Source: an uncultured Bacteroidales bacterium (lineage in GTDB: Bacteria; Bacteroidota; Bacteroidia; Bacteroidales; Bacteroidaceae). From it: a stretch of 64,000 nt of DNA. The notes under the pieces were generated by a model, which saw only the letters and a list, made by a program, of their open reading frames with translations, was not told where the DNA came from and made no database searches. Below, piece by piece: positions 26,017 to 33,167 of the stretch (position 1 is its first letter; each line of letters opens with the position of its first letter). The position numbers and the translations under genes were made by a program. The DNA lies in contig CACWFV010000001.1 of NCBI GenBank assembly GCA_902760315.1, positions 62,001 through 126,000 of the forward strand. Direction: 5' to 3'.

Positions 26017-26491
26017 CTGTGAATAATTCTAACTGTGCAGGGTCTTTAGTCATCCGCAACACAATCTCTGGGAACCGCTGGATGAATTTGTCATAGGGTT
26101 CCGCAGGGATTCCATGACGGTAATACATAGCCCTCGTTCTCGGATTGCTCTCCACGGCAAAATACAGCTTCCCGTCATTTCCATGCTTTGGAAAGACGAA
26201 ACGCTCCAGGATGCTCTCTTTGATTGAAGGCGGATCGAGGTTGAGGTCATTGAAGTACGCCTCCATCGGGTTCCAGCGTGTCTTCCTCTGAATGTTCTCC
26301 AGAGACTCCCGCCCCTGATAGGACGGTCTGGCCGTGATGATGATGACGGGGTTCTCCTTGATGGCCTCAATTAAGTCCCTACGGTATTCCTCTGCCCTGA
26401 GACGGGAAGAGAAAGGCCGTATCATACGAGTCTTTTCCTGGTTGCTTACCAGCGTGTAGTTCAAATCCAACAGAATTATTCTATCTTTCAT
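25997..26491 (-). CDS. HAD-like phosphatase domain protein
   Basis: A 164-residue protein. Start 26491 (MKDRIILLDLNYTLVSN) is chosen because the longer frame begins inside the promoter region. DLNYTLV is the HAD motif I with Asn at the third place (D-x-N-x-T), IIITARPS is motif II, FPKHGNDGKLYF carries the lysine, and AVESNPRTR the acidic end. A 5'-nucleotidase or polynucleotide phosphatase role is possible. It is the first gene after promoter P4 and overlaps the CmoA-like gene by 20 nt. Confidence 0.7.
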   Translation of the reverse strand: MKDRIILLDLNYTLVSNQEKTRMIRPFSSRLRAEEYRRDLIEAIKENPVIIITARPSYQGRESLENIQRKTRWNPMEAYFNDLNLDPPSIKESILERFVFPKHGNDGKLYFAVESNPRTRAMYYRHGIPAEPYDKFIQRFPEIVLRMTKDPAQLELFTDETESK

Positions 26492-26525
26492 TTTTGATAT
26501 TTCAATTTTTTTATTTTTCCTTCTA

Positions 26526-26557
26526 CAAAGGTACGAAAAAATTATCAAATATACAAA
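26526..26557 (-). promoter_or_regulatory. Phage promoter P4 with shared spacer (packaging operon)
   Basis: Minus-strand -33 TTTG (26557-26554), exactly 20 nt, then -7 TACCTTTG (26533-26526). The spacer has ATATTTGATAATTTTTT. The GCAAATAAG leader is missing; the leader is TAGAAGGAAAAATAAAA instead. It drives the HAD-like, CmoA-like, terS and terL genes. Confidence 0.8.
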
Positions 26558-26577
26558 TTTTTAGAGAGAATAATTTA

Positions 26578-28110
26578 TCAAATCTGCACTCCCAACCGCT
26601 TGCTGAAAGCAGCCTTGGCCTCGTCAACCAGTCCTGCACGGGTTCCGTCAGGATAGGGAAGGTCAAACTCAAATTCTATGGCCTTGCGCAACCTTTCCAT
26701 GTACTCGGCATTGTTCACGTCGAGTCTGGTGCCCCGTGCCTCCATATACACATAGCCGTCAATGGTGTCAAGGCGGTAGATATCGCCGTACACAGGATTG
26801 AAGATATCGAATATCTCACGGTTGGTATGGTACTTCTGCACCTTCGGCAGCTTGGAGAAGTCACCAAGAACCACATTCGGCTCGTAGTCGATATTGAAGG
26901 TTATCTGACCTGCGGCGGTCTTGCTCTGCACGTTACTTGAAATGGCGGCATTGTTACCGACATTCACACCCTGAGTCCAGCATACGCATATCGTATCAGG
27001 GCTTGACAGTGCTGAACAGATGGTCGCAATGGCCATGCGGTCAGCCATGAAGGGTACTGAGTTGAACACAGAGGAAATGAAGATGGCGGTGAACTTGCGC
27101 CCGTCCGCTATCTCTTCGAGGAACTTGCGGTCTATCTTCAAGCTCTCCGTCTTGCTGATATCCTCTCCAGTGGCTATGAAGTACGGCTCAAAGGCAGAGC
27201 ACTGGATTCCGCTCTCCCTGAGTATTCGGGTGTTGTTGAGCTTTCCAGCACCGAAGTCAACGATGCTGTCACCGAAACGTCCTACCCACTCATCCTTCTT
27301 CTGGCCTTCCAGTATCATTGTATCAACACATTTCAGGCGTGGCCACAGCCCTTTGTAGAAGCCACAGCCAAGACCTCCTGCACGGGTGTTCCTCGTTCTC
27401 ATGAAGGAATTGTGACGAAGGGTGTCGGCATAACGGTTCTGGATATCGAAGTCCATGGTCAGGTAGTTCAGCATGAGGTTGGCGAACTGTGCCTGAGCTT
27501 TGGTTATTCTGCAGATGGGAATAGGACGGACATTGTGCTGGGCATAGTAGCAGACACGTCCGATTCCATTCACCACATTGTCTTCCTCATCCACGACAGT
27601 AGGCAGCTCAATCTTCTTTCGTGCCAGGCTCCCGTACATATTCGTAGCGTACTGGTTTACCTTTCCTGCGTTCTTCTTCAACAGCTCGAAACTGTCACCA
27701 GTCTTTGTGTACATACACGGATAGAACTCTGGAGTATCTGGAGTTAGGTCTGGCAACTCCGAGGCGATTGCTTCAACGTCATACTTGCTGATATACTCCT
27801 TTACCGTCTGGCAAGTGTCGCTGCGCTTCAGGTCATTGGTGGCACGGTTGAACACGATGTTGAGACTCTTACGCTCATCAAGGGTCATTCGTGGGATAAT
27901 GGTGATAGGTACCATCTTCACACCCATCCTTGAAGCCACGAAGCTACGCTGGTGGCCAGAGATTATCTCGCCTCCCTGGTCCACGACGATAGGAGAAACG
28001 AAACCGAGCTTCCGCAAGGAAAGCTCCAATAGGTCAAGACGCTTGGGGTCTGACTTTCGTGGGTTGTAAGTCGATGCATGGATTTTATCCAGCGCTACCA
28101 TCTGTATCAT
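26578..28110 (-). CDS. ParB/Srx domain fused to a methyltransferase-like domain
   Basis: A 510-residue protein. Residues 1-100 are a ParB/Srx-type nucleotide-binding domain with TYNPRKSD and EIISGHQRSFVASRMG (GHQR motif). From about 260 the protein carries a SAM-binding look-alike: DSIVDFGAGKLNNTRILRES (motif I), CSAFEPYF (acidic end of strand 2) and AIFISSVFNSVPF. The fusion of a ParB domain with a methyltransferase in phages suggests a DNA-modification or regulation role; which base is modified, and whether the donor is SAM or carboxy-SAM, is unknown. It is the third of three tandem ParB-like genes and overlaps the second by 4 nt. Confidence 0.75.
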   Translation of the reverse strand: MIQMVALDKIHASTYNPRKSDPKRLDLLELSLRKLGFVSPIVVDQGGEIISGHQRSFVASRMGVKMVPITIIPRMTLDERKSLNIVFNRATNDLKRSDTCQTVKEYISKYDVEAIASELPDLTPDTPEFYPCMYTKTGDSFELLKKNAGKVNQYATNMYGSLARKKIELPTVVDEEDNVVNGIGRVCYYAQHNVRPIPICRITKAQAQFANLMLNYLTMDFDIQNRYADTLRHNSFMRTRNTRAGGLGCGFYKGLWPRLKCVDTMILEGQKKDEWVGRFGDSIVDFGAGKLNNTRILRESGIQCSAFEPYFIATGEDISKTESLKIDRKFLEEIADGRKFTAIFISSVFNSVPFMADRMAIATICSALSSPDTICVCWTQGVNVGNNAAISSNVQSKTAAGQITFNIDYEPNVVLGDFSKLPKVQKYHTNREIFDIFNPVYGDIYRLDTIDGYVYMEARGTRLDVNNAEYMERLRKAIEFEFDLPYPDGTRAGLVDEAKAAFSKRLGVQI

Positions 28111-28757
28111 TCGGCAATAAATCTTTTTTTAAGTTCTTCACTCATTTCCTTCTCACTGAAGAAGCCCTGCTCTATCAGCCCCTTCTCCAGCTCCGCAAAC
28201 TCTGGGGCTGGGATATTGAAACGGACACCAGCAATGGCGACAACCACGGCTGCCGCATCCTTCCTTAGCTTGATGCCGGAATCCATTTCGTCAGCCTTGG
28301 CTCCGTCAACGCCCAGATCGTCATCGTTCTTCAGGAACTCTGCGATATCGCCTTCCTCGAATCCGAGGTCAAGGGCATTGTACTCGTCACCAATGGACTT
28401 GAGGACATCGGCCAGTTTGGTCTTATCCCACTTTCCCTTGACTTTGTTCAGCAGGATATTCAGGGCCTTCTCCCTTGCCTCTTCCTCAATATGGACGATA
28501 GACACCTCCACCTCTTCCTGCCCCATGTCACGCAAGACGTTCAAACGCTGGTGACCAGAGATAAGGCGGTTGTTGACCTCGTTGACCACCAGAGGCTCGA
28601 CATAGCCGAAATCCTCCAGAGAGTTCTTGAGGTTGTCGTATTTCTTACTGCCTTTCTTCATCACCTTACGGGGATTGTAGAAGGCCTCTTCTATCTCACT
28701 TACCTTCAGCGTCCGAAACGTCATCGTCTGCGAGGTGCTTTTCCCATTCTTTCCCAT
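28107..28757 (-). CDS. ParB/Srx domain protein 2
   Basis: A 216-residue protein with ParB/Srx motifs FYNPRKVMKK (residues about 26-35) and LISGHQRLNVLRDMG (GHQR). The middle is helical (ALNILLNKVKGKWDKTKLAD) and the C-terminal half has no recognised domain. It overlaps the upstream ParB gene by 62 nt; the start at 28757 could be replaced by ATG 28724 (MTFRTLKV). Such ParB-like phage proteins are often located near ThiF-linked cassettes. Role unknown. Confidence 0.75.
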   Translation of the reverse strand: MGKNGKSTSQTMTFRTLKVSEIEEAFYNPRKVMKKGSKKYDNLKNSLEDFGYVEPLVVNEVNNRLISGHQRLNVLRDMGQEEVEVSIVHIEEEAREKALNILLNKVKGKWDKTKLADVLKSIGDEYNALDLGFEEGDIAEFLKNDDDLGVDGAKADEMDSGIKLRKDAAAVVVAIAGVRFNIPAPEFAELEKGLIEQGFFSEKEMSEELKKRFIAE

Positions 28758-29370
28758 AGAATAATCTCAGCTTGATTTCTTTCTCCACACTCTCCTTCAC
28801 AAAGCCATTGCGGTAGCGGATATCACCCATGACTTCCTCCATCTTGCTCTTATCCATGCTGAAGCGGTACTTCCCGACCATGGCGACAACCTCCGTTTCC
28901 TCTGGCTTGTTGTCATAGTCCTTGAAGGGATTGTCCTTGTCGTCACCGAACAGGTTCTCAGCCTGCATCTGCGCTGGGAACATCTTCTCAACCTCTGACT
29001 TCGTGAAGCCAAGAGTCATCGGGTCGATGCCAGCAGCACGGACTTCTGCCATGACAGTTGTCAGTGCCTTGTTGTCAAAGTCACCGTCAATACGACTGAG
29101 GGCGAGATTCAGGGCTTTCTCCTTCTTCTCGTCCATATCCACGATACTGACCTCTACCTCAGTCCAGCCGAGGTCTTTCAGCACCTTTAGCCTCTGATGG
29201 CCATTCACAAGGTTGCCCGTCCGCTTGTTCATGATAAGCGGAATGACAAGACCGTATTCCAGAATACCACTCTTGATGTCCTGGTATTCCTTATCGGCTT
29301 CCTGCAAATCCTTTCTTGGATTGTAGTCCGCTGGAATAAGCTCGTCAAGTTTCTTTCTTACTATTTCCAT
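28696..29370 (-). CDS. ParB/Srx domain protein 1
   Basis: A 224-residue protein with DYNPRKDLQEAD (residues about 15-26), VNGHQRLKVLKDLGWTEVEV (GHQR), then a helical part (MDEKKEKALNLALSRIDGDF). It closely parallels ParB protein 2, so the two look like an old tandem duplication. The C-terminus is acidic (ADDDVSDAEGK). It lies 17 nt after the HTH gene and likely shares its promoter. Confidence 0.75.
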   Translation of the reverse strand: MEIVRKKLDELIPADYNPRKDLQEADKEYQDIKSGILEYGLVIPLIMNKRTGNLVNGHQRLKVLKDLGWTEVEVSIVDMDEKKEKALNLALSRIDGDFDNKALTTVMAEVRAAGIDPMTLGFTKSEVEKMFPAQMQAENLFGDDKDNPFKDYDNKPEETEVVAMVGKYRFSMDKSKMEEVMGDIRYRNGFVKESVEKEIKLRLFYGKEWEKHLADDDVSDAEGK

Positions 29371-29387
29371 CCTGATATTGTTTTGAA

Positions 29388-29792
29388 TTAAACTGTTGCC
29401 TTGAACGGCACGATTTCGAGACCAAGAGCCTGCATGAGCTTCCCAAGGTTCCTCGATGACGTGACGTGCTTTCCAGTAATGATACTGGAGATACTTGTTC
29501 TGTTGATGCCGGAGGCAGCTTCCACCTCCACCAGCTTCAAGCCACCCTGCTTGATGCGGTTCCTGAAAATCTCGTTGATGTTCTCCGGAGGCGTACTGGT
29601 GAACTCCGTCCCTTTCGGTGCTACCGACAAGCGAAGATACTTCATCACGGCCACAAGGTCCTTGAATGGCATAGACCTGTTGCCACGGATGAAGGCATTG
29701 AAATTAGACACCTGCAGACAGAGGTCATTGCAGAGCGTTGTCTGGTTCACTCCACGCTTCAACATCTGCTGATAAATACGTTCTCTTATCAT
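29388..29792 (-). CDS. Two-headed HTH regulator
   Basis: A 134-residue protein with two helix-turn-helix parts. The first (about 1-50) has GVNQTTLCNDLCLQVSNFNA; the second (about 80-130) has LKLVEVEAASGINRTSISSI followed by ITGKHVTSSRNLGKLMQALG. Both resemble Cro/CI-like domains, so the protein may bind two operator halves or bridge sites. It has its own promoter (29844-29813) and lies back to back with a plus-strand promoter. It probably regulates the ParB operon and possibly itself; targets are unknown. Confidence 0.7.
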   Translation of the reverse strand: MIRERIYQQMLKRGVNQTTLCNDLCLQVSNFNAFIRGNRSMPFKDLVAVMKYLRLSVAPKGTEFTSTPPENINEIFRNRIKQGGLKLVEVEAASGINRTSISSIITGKHVTSSRNLGKLMQALGLEIVPFKATV

Positions 29793-29812
29793 AGTTCCAA
29801 ATTATTACCTTG

Positions 29813-29844
29813 CAAAAATAATCATTTCTACGGAAATTGCCAAA
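29813..29844 (-). promoter_or_regulatory. Minus-strand promoter of the HTH/ParB operon
   Basis: The -33 TTTG (29844-29841) and -7 TATTTTTG (29820-29813) are separated by exactly 20 nt. The conserved ATATTTGATAAA spacer of the other phage promoters is absent; the spacer is GCAATTTCCGTAGAAATGAT. This suggests separate control, fitting a regulatory gene. Confidence 0.7.
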
Positions 29845-29879
29845 TATTTGATAACTTTTTATCAAATTTCACTCAAAAT

Positions 29880-29910
29880 TTTGCAAATTCGATAAAAATT
29901 TGTACCTTTG
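29880..29910 (+). promoter_or_regulatory. Plus-strand promoter divergent from the HTH gene
   Basis: The -33 TTTG (29880-29883) and -7 TACCTTTG (29903-29910) are separated by 19 nt, with spacer GCAAATTCGATAAAAATTT-like sequence related to the phage spacer. The transcript would run to the right, opposite to the gene ending at 30054, and no plus-strand gene follows. Confidence 0.65.
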
Positions 29911-29983
29911 CATTATCGGATAGATACATTTAATCTAACCAATCTTGCCCTTCACGGGTATCATTGTTTTAGTTTTGAATGGT

Positions 29984-29998
29984 ATTTATCTTATTTGC
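29984..29998 (-). promoter_or_regulatory. Promoterless copy of the phage leader motif
   Basis: The minus strand reads GCAAATAAGATAAAT here, then CATTCAAAACTAAAACAATG, the same order as in the leaders after promoters P1, P3 and P6. A 9-codon frame (MIPVKGKIG) follows. No -7/-33 pair is upstream, so it may be a relic of a lost gene or a stand-alone RNA signal. Confidence 0.4.
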
Positions 29999-30041
29999 AT
30001 AGGAACGGTCTTGCTCGGGAGAGTAGGACCTTCTGTTTGTA

Positions 30042-30075
30042 AAAAGGGGTGGCTCAGTTCATGGCCACCTCTTTT
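30042..30075. terminator. Bidirectional hairpin terminator
   Basis: The arms AAAAGGGGTGGC (30042-30053) and GCCACCTCTTTT (30064-30075) give a 12-bp stem with one G-T pair and a 10-nt loop. On the minus strand it ends in TTTTT and lies across the stop codon of the 136-residue gene; on the plus strand it can end the candidate small RNA. Confidence 0.75.
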
Positions 30076-30464
30076 GCTTCTTTCACTTGTTCTTCGATTT
30101 CAGGAACGACCATCCAGTGAGTCACCTTCTCTGTCTTTCCCCCGTCGTAGTCTTGGAACCTCAGACTGCCAGCACCAGCCTTCACTACCTTTGCCATGAA
30201 CATACGGCCAGACTCTCCCTTGCATAACACCCATGTATTGAGCTTGGGATATTTCTTTGCCAGCTCAGTCCACATGACGCTCTTCAGATGTTCTCCACCT
30301 TTGGCAAATGCCACTGATGCCAGGCGCTCCATAGCCTCCTGAATCTTCGGACTCGCACCCTGAGCGCCTACGGCCAACTTCATCTTTGCGCCATACTCCT
30401 TGGCTGCTGCAAGGAACTCCTTACCCAGAATCCCCTCGATTAGCTTCTCTTCTTGTCTCTCCAT
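30054..30464 (-). CDS. Hypothetical phage protein
   Basis: A 136-residue protein with a helical N-terminal half (KLIEGILGKEFLAAAKEYGA) and a beta-rich end (RFQDYDGGKTEKVTHWMVVP). Its stop lies inside the terminator hairpin, so it is the last gene of the metabolic and accessory operon read from about 35 kb. No family is recognised. Confidence 0.65.
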   Translation of the reverse strand: MERQEEKLIEGILGKEFLAAAKEYGAKMKLAVGAQGASPKIQEAMERLASVAFAKGGEHLKSVMWTELAKKYPKLNTWVLCKGESGRMFMAKVVKAGAGSLRFQDYDGGKTEKVTHWMVVPEIEEQVKEAKEVAMN

Positions 30465-30499
30465 TTGATAAGATTTTTACGTTACTTACTCCATGATGG

Positions 30500-30688
30500 T
30501 TACTGGTTTGCTGAGAAATCGAAACACCCTGCAAAGTACAGCAGAGCGAACAAGAACAGCGTCCAGATCGTCATCAAGACATTCATCGTACCACCGATTG
30601 CTTCCCTCCTGTTAGCTCTCACTCCGATTATCCACTGGCCAACGATGATGACACAGAGGATAACAACTGAAATTCCTTTGATAATCAT
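30500..30688 (-). CDS. Small two-helix membrane protein
   Basis: A 62-residue protein with two hydrophobic helices (MIIKGISVVILCVIIVGQWI, then NVLMTIWTLFLFALLYFAGC) joined by a basic loop (GVRANRREAIGG). Size and topology fit a holin or a small host-membrane modifier, but no lysis gene is nearby. It overlaps the preceding 37-residue gene by 4 nt. Confidence 0.65.
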   Translation of the reverse strand: MIIKGISVVILCVIIVGQWIIGVRANRREAIGGTMNVLMTIWTLFLFALLYFAGCFDFSANQ

Positions 30689-30798
30689 ACCTTTCCTTTT
30701 TTGTTGTTAATACACGCCCAGTCAACTACAAAGCAGTCGTTCTGGTAATCATTGTTTCGGTCACTCACGGTGGCCATTGGTTTGTTGTTTGGTCTCAT
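30685..30798 (-). CDS. Tiny phage protein, 37 residues
   Basis: A minus-strand frame from ATG 30798 to TGA 30685 (MRPNNKPMATVSDRNNDYQN at the start). It overlaps both neighbours by ATGA, the strongest evidence that it is real. Polar and short, with no recognised motif. Confidence 0.55.
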   Translation of the reverse strand: MRPNNKPMATVSDRNNDYQNDCFVVDWACINNKKGKV

Positions 30799-31430
30799 AC
30801 TATATTCAAATTTTGGTTTTCTCTTCTTGTCACCCATGCCTTTTTTGCACGTTCCCTGAGCTTGTCGGGATGCTTCCTGTTATACTCCAGCATACCTGCA
30901 ACACGCCTTTCCCTCTGCTCTGGCGTTTCCACACGTCCCTTCTTGAACTCTCCGTCGGGATTGCTGCGAACACCCTTTGGGAAAGCGCCTGGCCTTCCAA
31001 GCCTGTCCGACTCCATCTTTGCCATCTTCAAGTGGCTCATGACGGTGCCGTGCATCCAGTCCTTGTCTTTCTCCACGCCCAGCTCCCGTGCCTTTCGTAT
31101 CATGGTGCGGACACTGACACCGAACAATCCTGCAAGCTCGTCGTTCTTGGTTGTAGGATAAAGTCGTCTGAGGTCATCGCACATCTGCTTATTCCAGAAT
31201 ATCCGTTTGCTGCAGCCTCTCTTCTCATACATTCGGCCAGTGGAAAAATCCATTCTGATTCCATCTGGTTTCTTCTTGCCAGCAGCATACTCAGCACGTT
31301 TCTTTGCCTTCACACACACCTTGCAGTAGGAAGAGACGATTCCGTATTTGTCCCTGTAGTAGTCTTTCAGCCACAGCTTCCGTCCGCAACAGGGGCAGAC
31401 CTTCTTCCGTTTCTTGATTCTGGCACTCAT
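30795..31430 (-). CDS. Zinc-ribbon and HTH DNA-binding phage protein
   Basis: A 211-residue protein. The N-terminus has VCPCCGRKLWLKDYYR and YCKVCVKAKKR, a two-pair zinc ribbon. The middle has KNDELAGLFGVSVRTMIRKA, a helix-turn-helix of the GcrA/homing-endonuclease-accessory kind. The C-terminus has a run of basic helices (RVAGMLEYNRKHPDKLRERA). It looks like an HNH-associated or regulatory DNA-binding protein, but the HNH nuclease motif is not seen. It overlaps the 73-residue gene and the 37-residue gene by 4 nt each. Confidence 0.7.
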   Translation of the reverse strand: MSARIKKRKKVCPCCGRKLWLKDYYRDKYGIVSSYCKVCVKAKKRAEYAAGKKKPDGIRMDFSTGRMYEKRGCSKRIFWNKQMCDDLRRLYPTTKNDELAGLFGVSVRTMIRKARELGVEKDKDWMHGTVMSHLKMAKMESDRLGRPGAFPKGVRSNPDGEFKKGRVETPEQRERRVAGMLEYNRKHPDKLRERAKKAWVTRRENQNLNIV

Positions 31431-31648
31431 AGCTGCTCGATCTTCTTTTCAATAAGGGCAATGGTCTCTGTGCAAAATTTATAGATGGTTCCAACCAGAG
31501 TGTTTTCATCGACTGACACTTCCTTGTTTCCGTCAAGTAACTTTACCACGATGCCAGTCGGATTTCTCTCTATCAGGTCCTTCGCCATCAGCAGACTATC
31601 CCAGCGCTTCTTCAACCTTACGGCTGTTTCAATATCCTCTATCTTCAT
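31427..31648 (-). CDS. Hypothetical phage protein
   Basis: A 73-residue protein beginning MKIEDIETAVRLKKRWDSLL. Start 31648 is chosen over a longer frame because the 54-residue gene occupies the upstream sequence. The C-terminal helix (TIYKFCTETIALIEKKIEQL) is amphipathic. It overlaps the next gene by ATGA. Function unknown. Confidence 0.6.
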   Translation of the reverse strand: MKIEDIETAVRLKKRWDSLLMAKDLIERNPTGIVVKLLDGNKEVSVDENTLVGTIYKFCTETIALIEKKIEQL

Positions 31649-31658
31649 GTCTATTCGC

Positions 31659-31823
31659 TTATTTCTTGGCCTTCTCATAGAAATTCCCGTGACACTCGCC
31701 GTCTGGAATGATATCGTACTCGCCGATTTTCTTTCCTGAATTGACATCAAGAGCCAGGGAGAACAGAGCGCACTCAAGACGGACTCCGCATTTCACATCA
31801 CAGCATATCTTGGATTTCTCCAT
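31659..31823 (-). CDS. Tiny cysteine-containing phage protein, 54 residues
   Basis: A minus-strand frame from ATG 31823 to TAA 31659 (MEKSKICCDVKCGVRLECAL). Cysteines at CC, KCG, ECA and ECH suggest metal binding. Its ATG overlaps the acyl carrier protein stop as TAATG, so it is the fourth gene of the metabolic cluster. A redox or metal-binding helper of the radical SAM protein is conceivable but not shown. Confidence 0.55.
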   Translation of the reverse strand: MEKSKICCDVKCGVRLECALFSLALDVNSGKKIGEYDIIPDGECHGNFYEKAKK

Positions 31824-32098
31824 TACTCAGTCTGCTCAGATATCTTCTGCATCATGAAGTCAACGATTTCCCCAATAGTCGGATCGTCTGCTAACAGCTT
31901 TTCGCCCTCATCGTCTGTAATGATAATGCCAAACTCCCTTTCTGTATCCATGCATATCTCAACTATATCAAGACTGTCACCACCGAGGTCTTCAACGATT
32001 CTCAGCTGCTCCTTCTGCTCGTCACTCAGGGATTCATCAATGCCGACATTGTTGTCTGCAAACTCAATAATTTTCTTTCTTACTTCTGACCTTTCCAT
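31823..32098 (-). CDS. acpP: Phage-encoded acyl carrier protein
   Basis: A 91-residue acidic protein with the ACP signature LGGDSLDIVEICMDTEREFG; Ser42 in GGDSLD is the expected 4'-phosphopantetheine attachment site. The pattern ITDDEGEKLLADDPTIGEIV, then DFM, matches helix 3-4 of fatty-acid-type carrier proteins. The carrier holds an acyl or other carboxylic thioester for enzymes. It lies 1 nt after the DAHP synthase/chorismate mutase gene, in the same transcript. No acyl-activating or synthase gene is adjacent, and host phosphopantetheinyl transferase would be needed. It could carry a fatty acid or a metabolite made by the neighbours. Confidence 0.9.
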   Translation of the reverse strand: MERSEVRKKIIEFADNNVGIDESLSDEQKEQLRIVEDLGGDSLDIVEICMDTEREFGIIITDDEGEKLLADDPTIGEIVDFMMQKISEQTE

Positions 32099-32099
32099 A

Positions 32100-33167
32100 T
32101 TATTTCTGATTTACTATTTGAATTTGTTCACTTACACTCTCTTCATGGATAAGACTGAATATGTGAGTAATGAAATCCTTTCTCAGTCCGTTCAGCTGTC
32201 CGTTTATCTCACGCTTATCCATCATTTCACCATAGCGTTTCGTCTGATAGACAGGAACGCCACGCTTCCGCTTGAACTCTCCGACCTCCCGACATATCTT
32301 CATGCGCTTGGCCAGCAGCTCTATCAGCTGTGTGTCAACCTCGTCTATCTGGCTGCGGAGCTCACCGAGACCACCATTGCCCCACGTCTTACTCCTGACA
32401 GTCAGCTGTGACAGGATATAGCTCAGGATGGCAGGTGTTATCTGCTGTCCTGAATCACTGAGCGCCGTGTCTGGCTTGTAGTGGGACTCCACGAAAAGAC
32501 CGTCAAATCCCATGTCAAGTGCCTGCTGGCTGATAGGTGCTATAAGGTCTCGCTTGCCTCCCATGTGACTCGGGTCACACAGAATGGGGAGGTCTGGCAT
32601 ACGTCTGCGAAGCTCTATCGGTATCTGCCACATAGGGGCATTGCGATACAGCTTGTTCTCGTAGGATGAGAAACCTCTGTGAATGGCTCCCAGACGCCGG
32701 ACGTTGGCTCTTGCAAGACGTTCAAAGGCTCCAATCCACAGTTCAAGGTCTGGGTTCACGGGATTCTTGACCAACACGGGAACCTCGATACCCTTCATGG
32801 CATCTGCCAGTGCTTGCACGGCAAACGGGTTTGCGGTAGTTCTCGCACCTATCCAGAGAATGTCTATATGGTGAGCCAGAGCCAAATCTACGTGCTCAGG
32901 AGTGGCGACCTCGATGGCTACCTGCATCCCCGTTTCTTCCCTTACCTTCTTGAGCCAAGGAAGGGCTTCTTTGCCACAGCCTTCAAAACAGCCAGGCTTC
33001 GTCCTCGGCTTCCATACCCCTGCACGGAAGATGGAACAGCCCTTGTAGTATAGCTGCTTGGCCGTTTCCATTACCTGTACTTCACTCTCTGCAGAGCAAG
33101 GCCCTGCTATCACTATAGGACGCTTCTCGTCATGCGGAAGCTCCAAAGGAATAAGGTTTATGTTCAT
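32100..33167 (-). CDS. Bifunctional DAHP synthase/chorismate mutase, phage-encoded
   Basis: A 355-residue protein. The N-terminal KDO8P/DAHP synthase domain has IVIAGPCSAES, FRAGVWKPRTKPG, LWIGARTTANPFAVQ, VLVKNPVNPDLELW, AIHRGFSSYE, LCDPSHMGGKRD and GLFVESHYKPDTALSDSGQQ, all expected metal- and substrate-binding segments. The C-terminal AroQ chorismate mutase domain (about 265-350) has LRSQIDEVDTQLIELLAKR and VGEFKRKRGVPVYQTKR. It joins erythrose 4-phosphate with phosphoenolpyruvate and converts chorismate to prephenate. This is the Bacteroidetes fusion type and looks intact, so it was probably captured from a host. It lies between a radical SAM gene (overlap 4 nt) and the acyl carrier gene. 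Confidence 0.95.
   Translation of the reverse strand: MNINLIPLELPHDEKRPIVIAGPCSAESEVQVMETAKQLYYKGCSIFRAGVWKPRTKPGCFEGCGKEALPWLKKVREETGMQVAIEVATPEHVDLALAHHIDILWIGARTTANPFAVQALADAMKGIEVPVLVKNPVNPDLELWIGAFERLARANVRRLGAIHRGFSSYENKLYRNAPMWQIPIELRRRMPDLPILCDPSHMGGKRDLIAPISQQALDMGFDGLFVESHYKPDTALSDSGQQITPAILSYILSQLTVRSKTWGNGGLGELRSQIDEVDTQLIELLAKRMKICREVGEFKRKRGVPVYQTKRYGEMMDKREINGQLNGLRKDFITHIFSLIHEESVSEQIQIVNQK

Larger units (their letters stand above)
29917..30076 (+). ncRNA. Candidate small RNA
   Basis: A good plus-strand promoter (29880-29910) opens about 160 nt of DNA without a convincing plus-strand gene, and the stretch ends in a strong bidirectional terminator hairpin (30042-30075). It contains small stem-loops (CCC-TTCAC-GGG and GGTC...GACC) and the 15-mer TTTGCATAGGAACGG shared with the 48.8 kb regulatory region. 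The end would be complementary to the 3' end of the gene at 30054. Evidence is indirect. Confidence 0.35.

Noticed and set aside
29945..30199. Plus-strand 84-codon frame after the divergent promoter
   Set aside because: It runs through the terminator and antisense to a real gene; composition is not protein-like.
30500..30688. Holin
   Set aside because: Two membrane helices fit, but no endolysin or spanin is nearby, so only a membrane protein is claimed.
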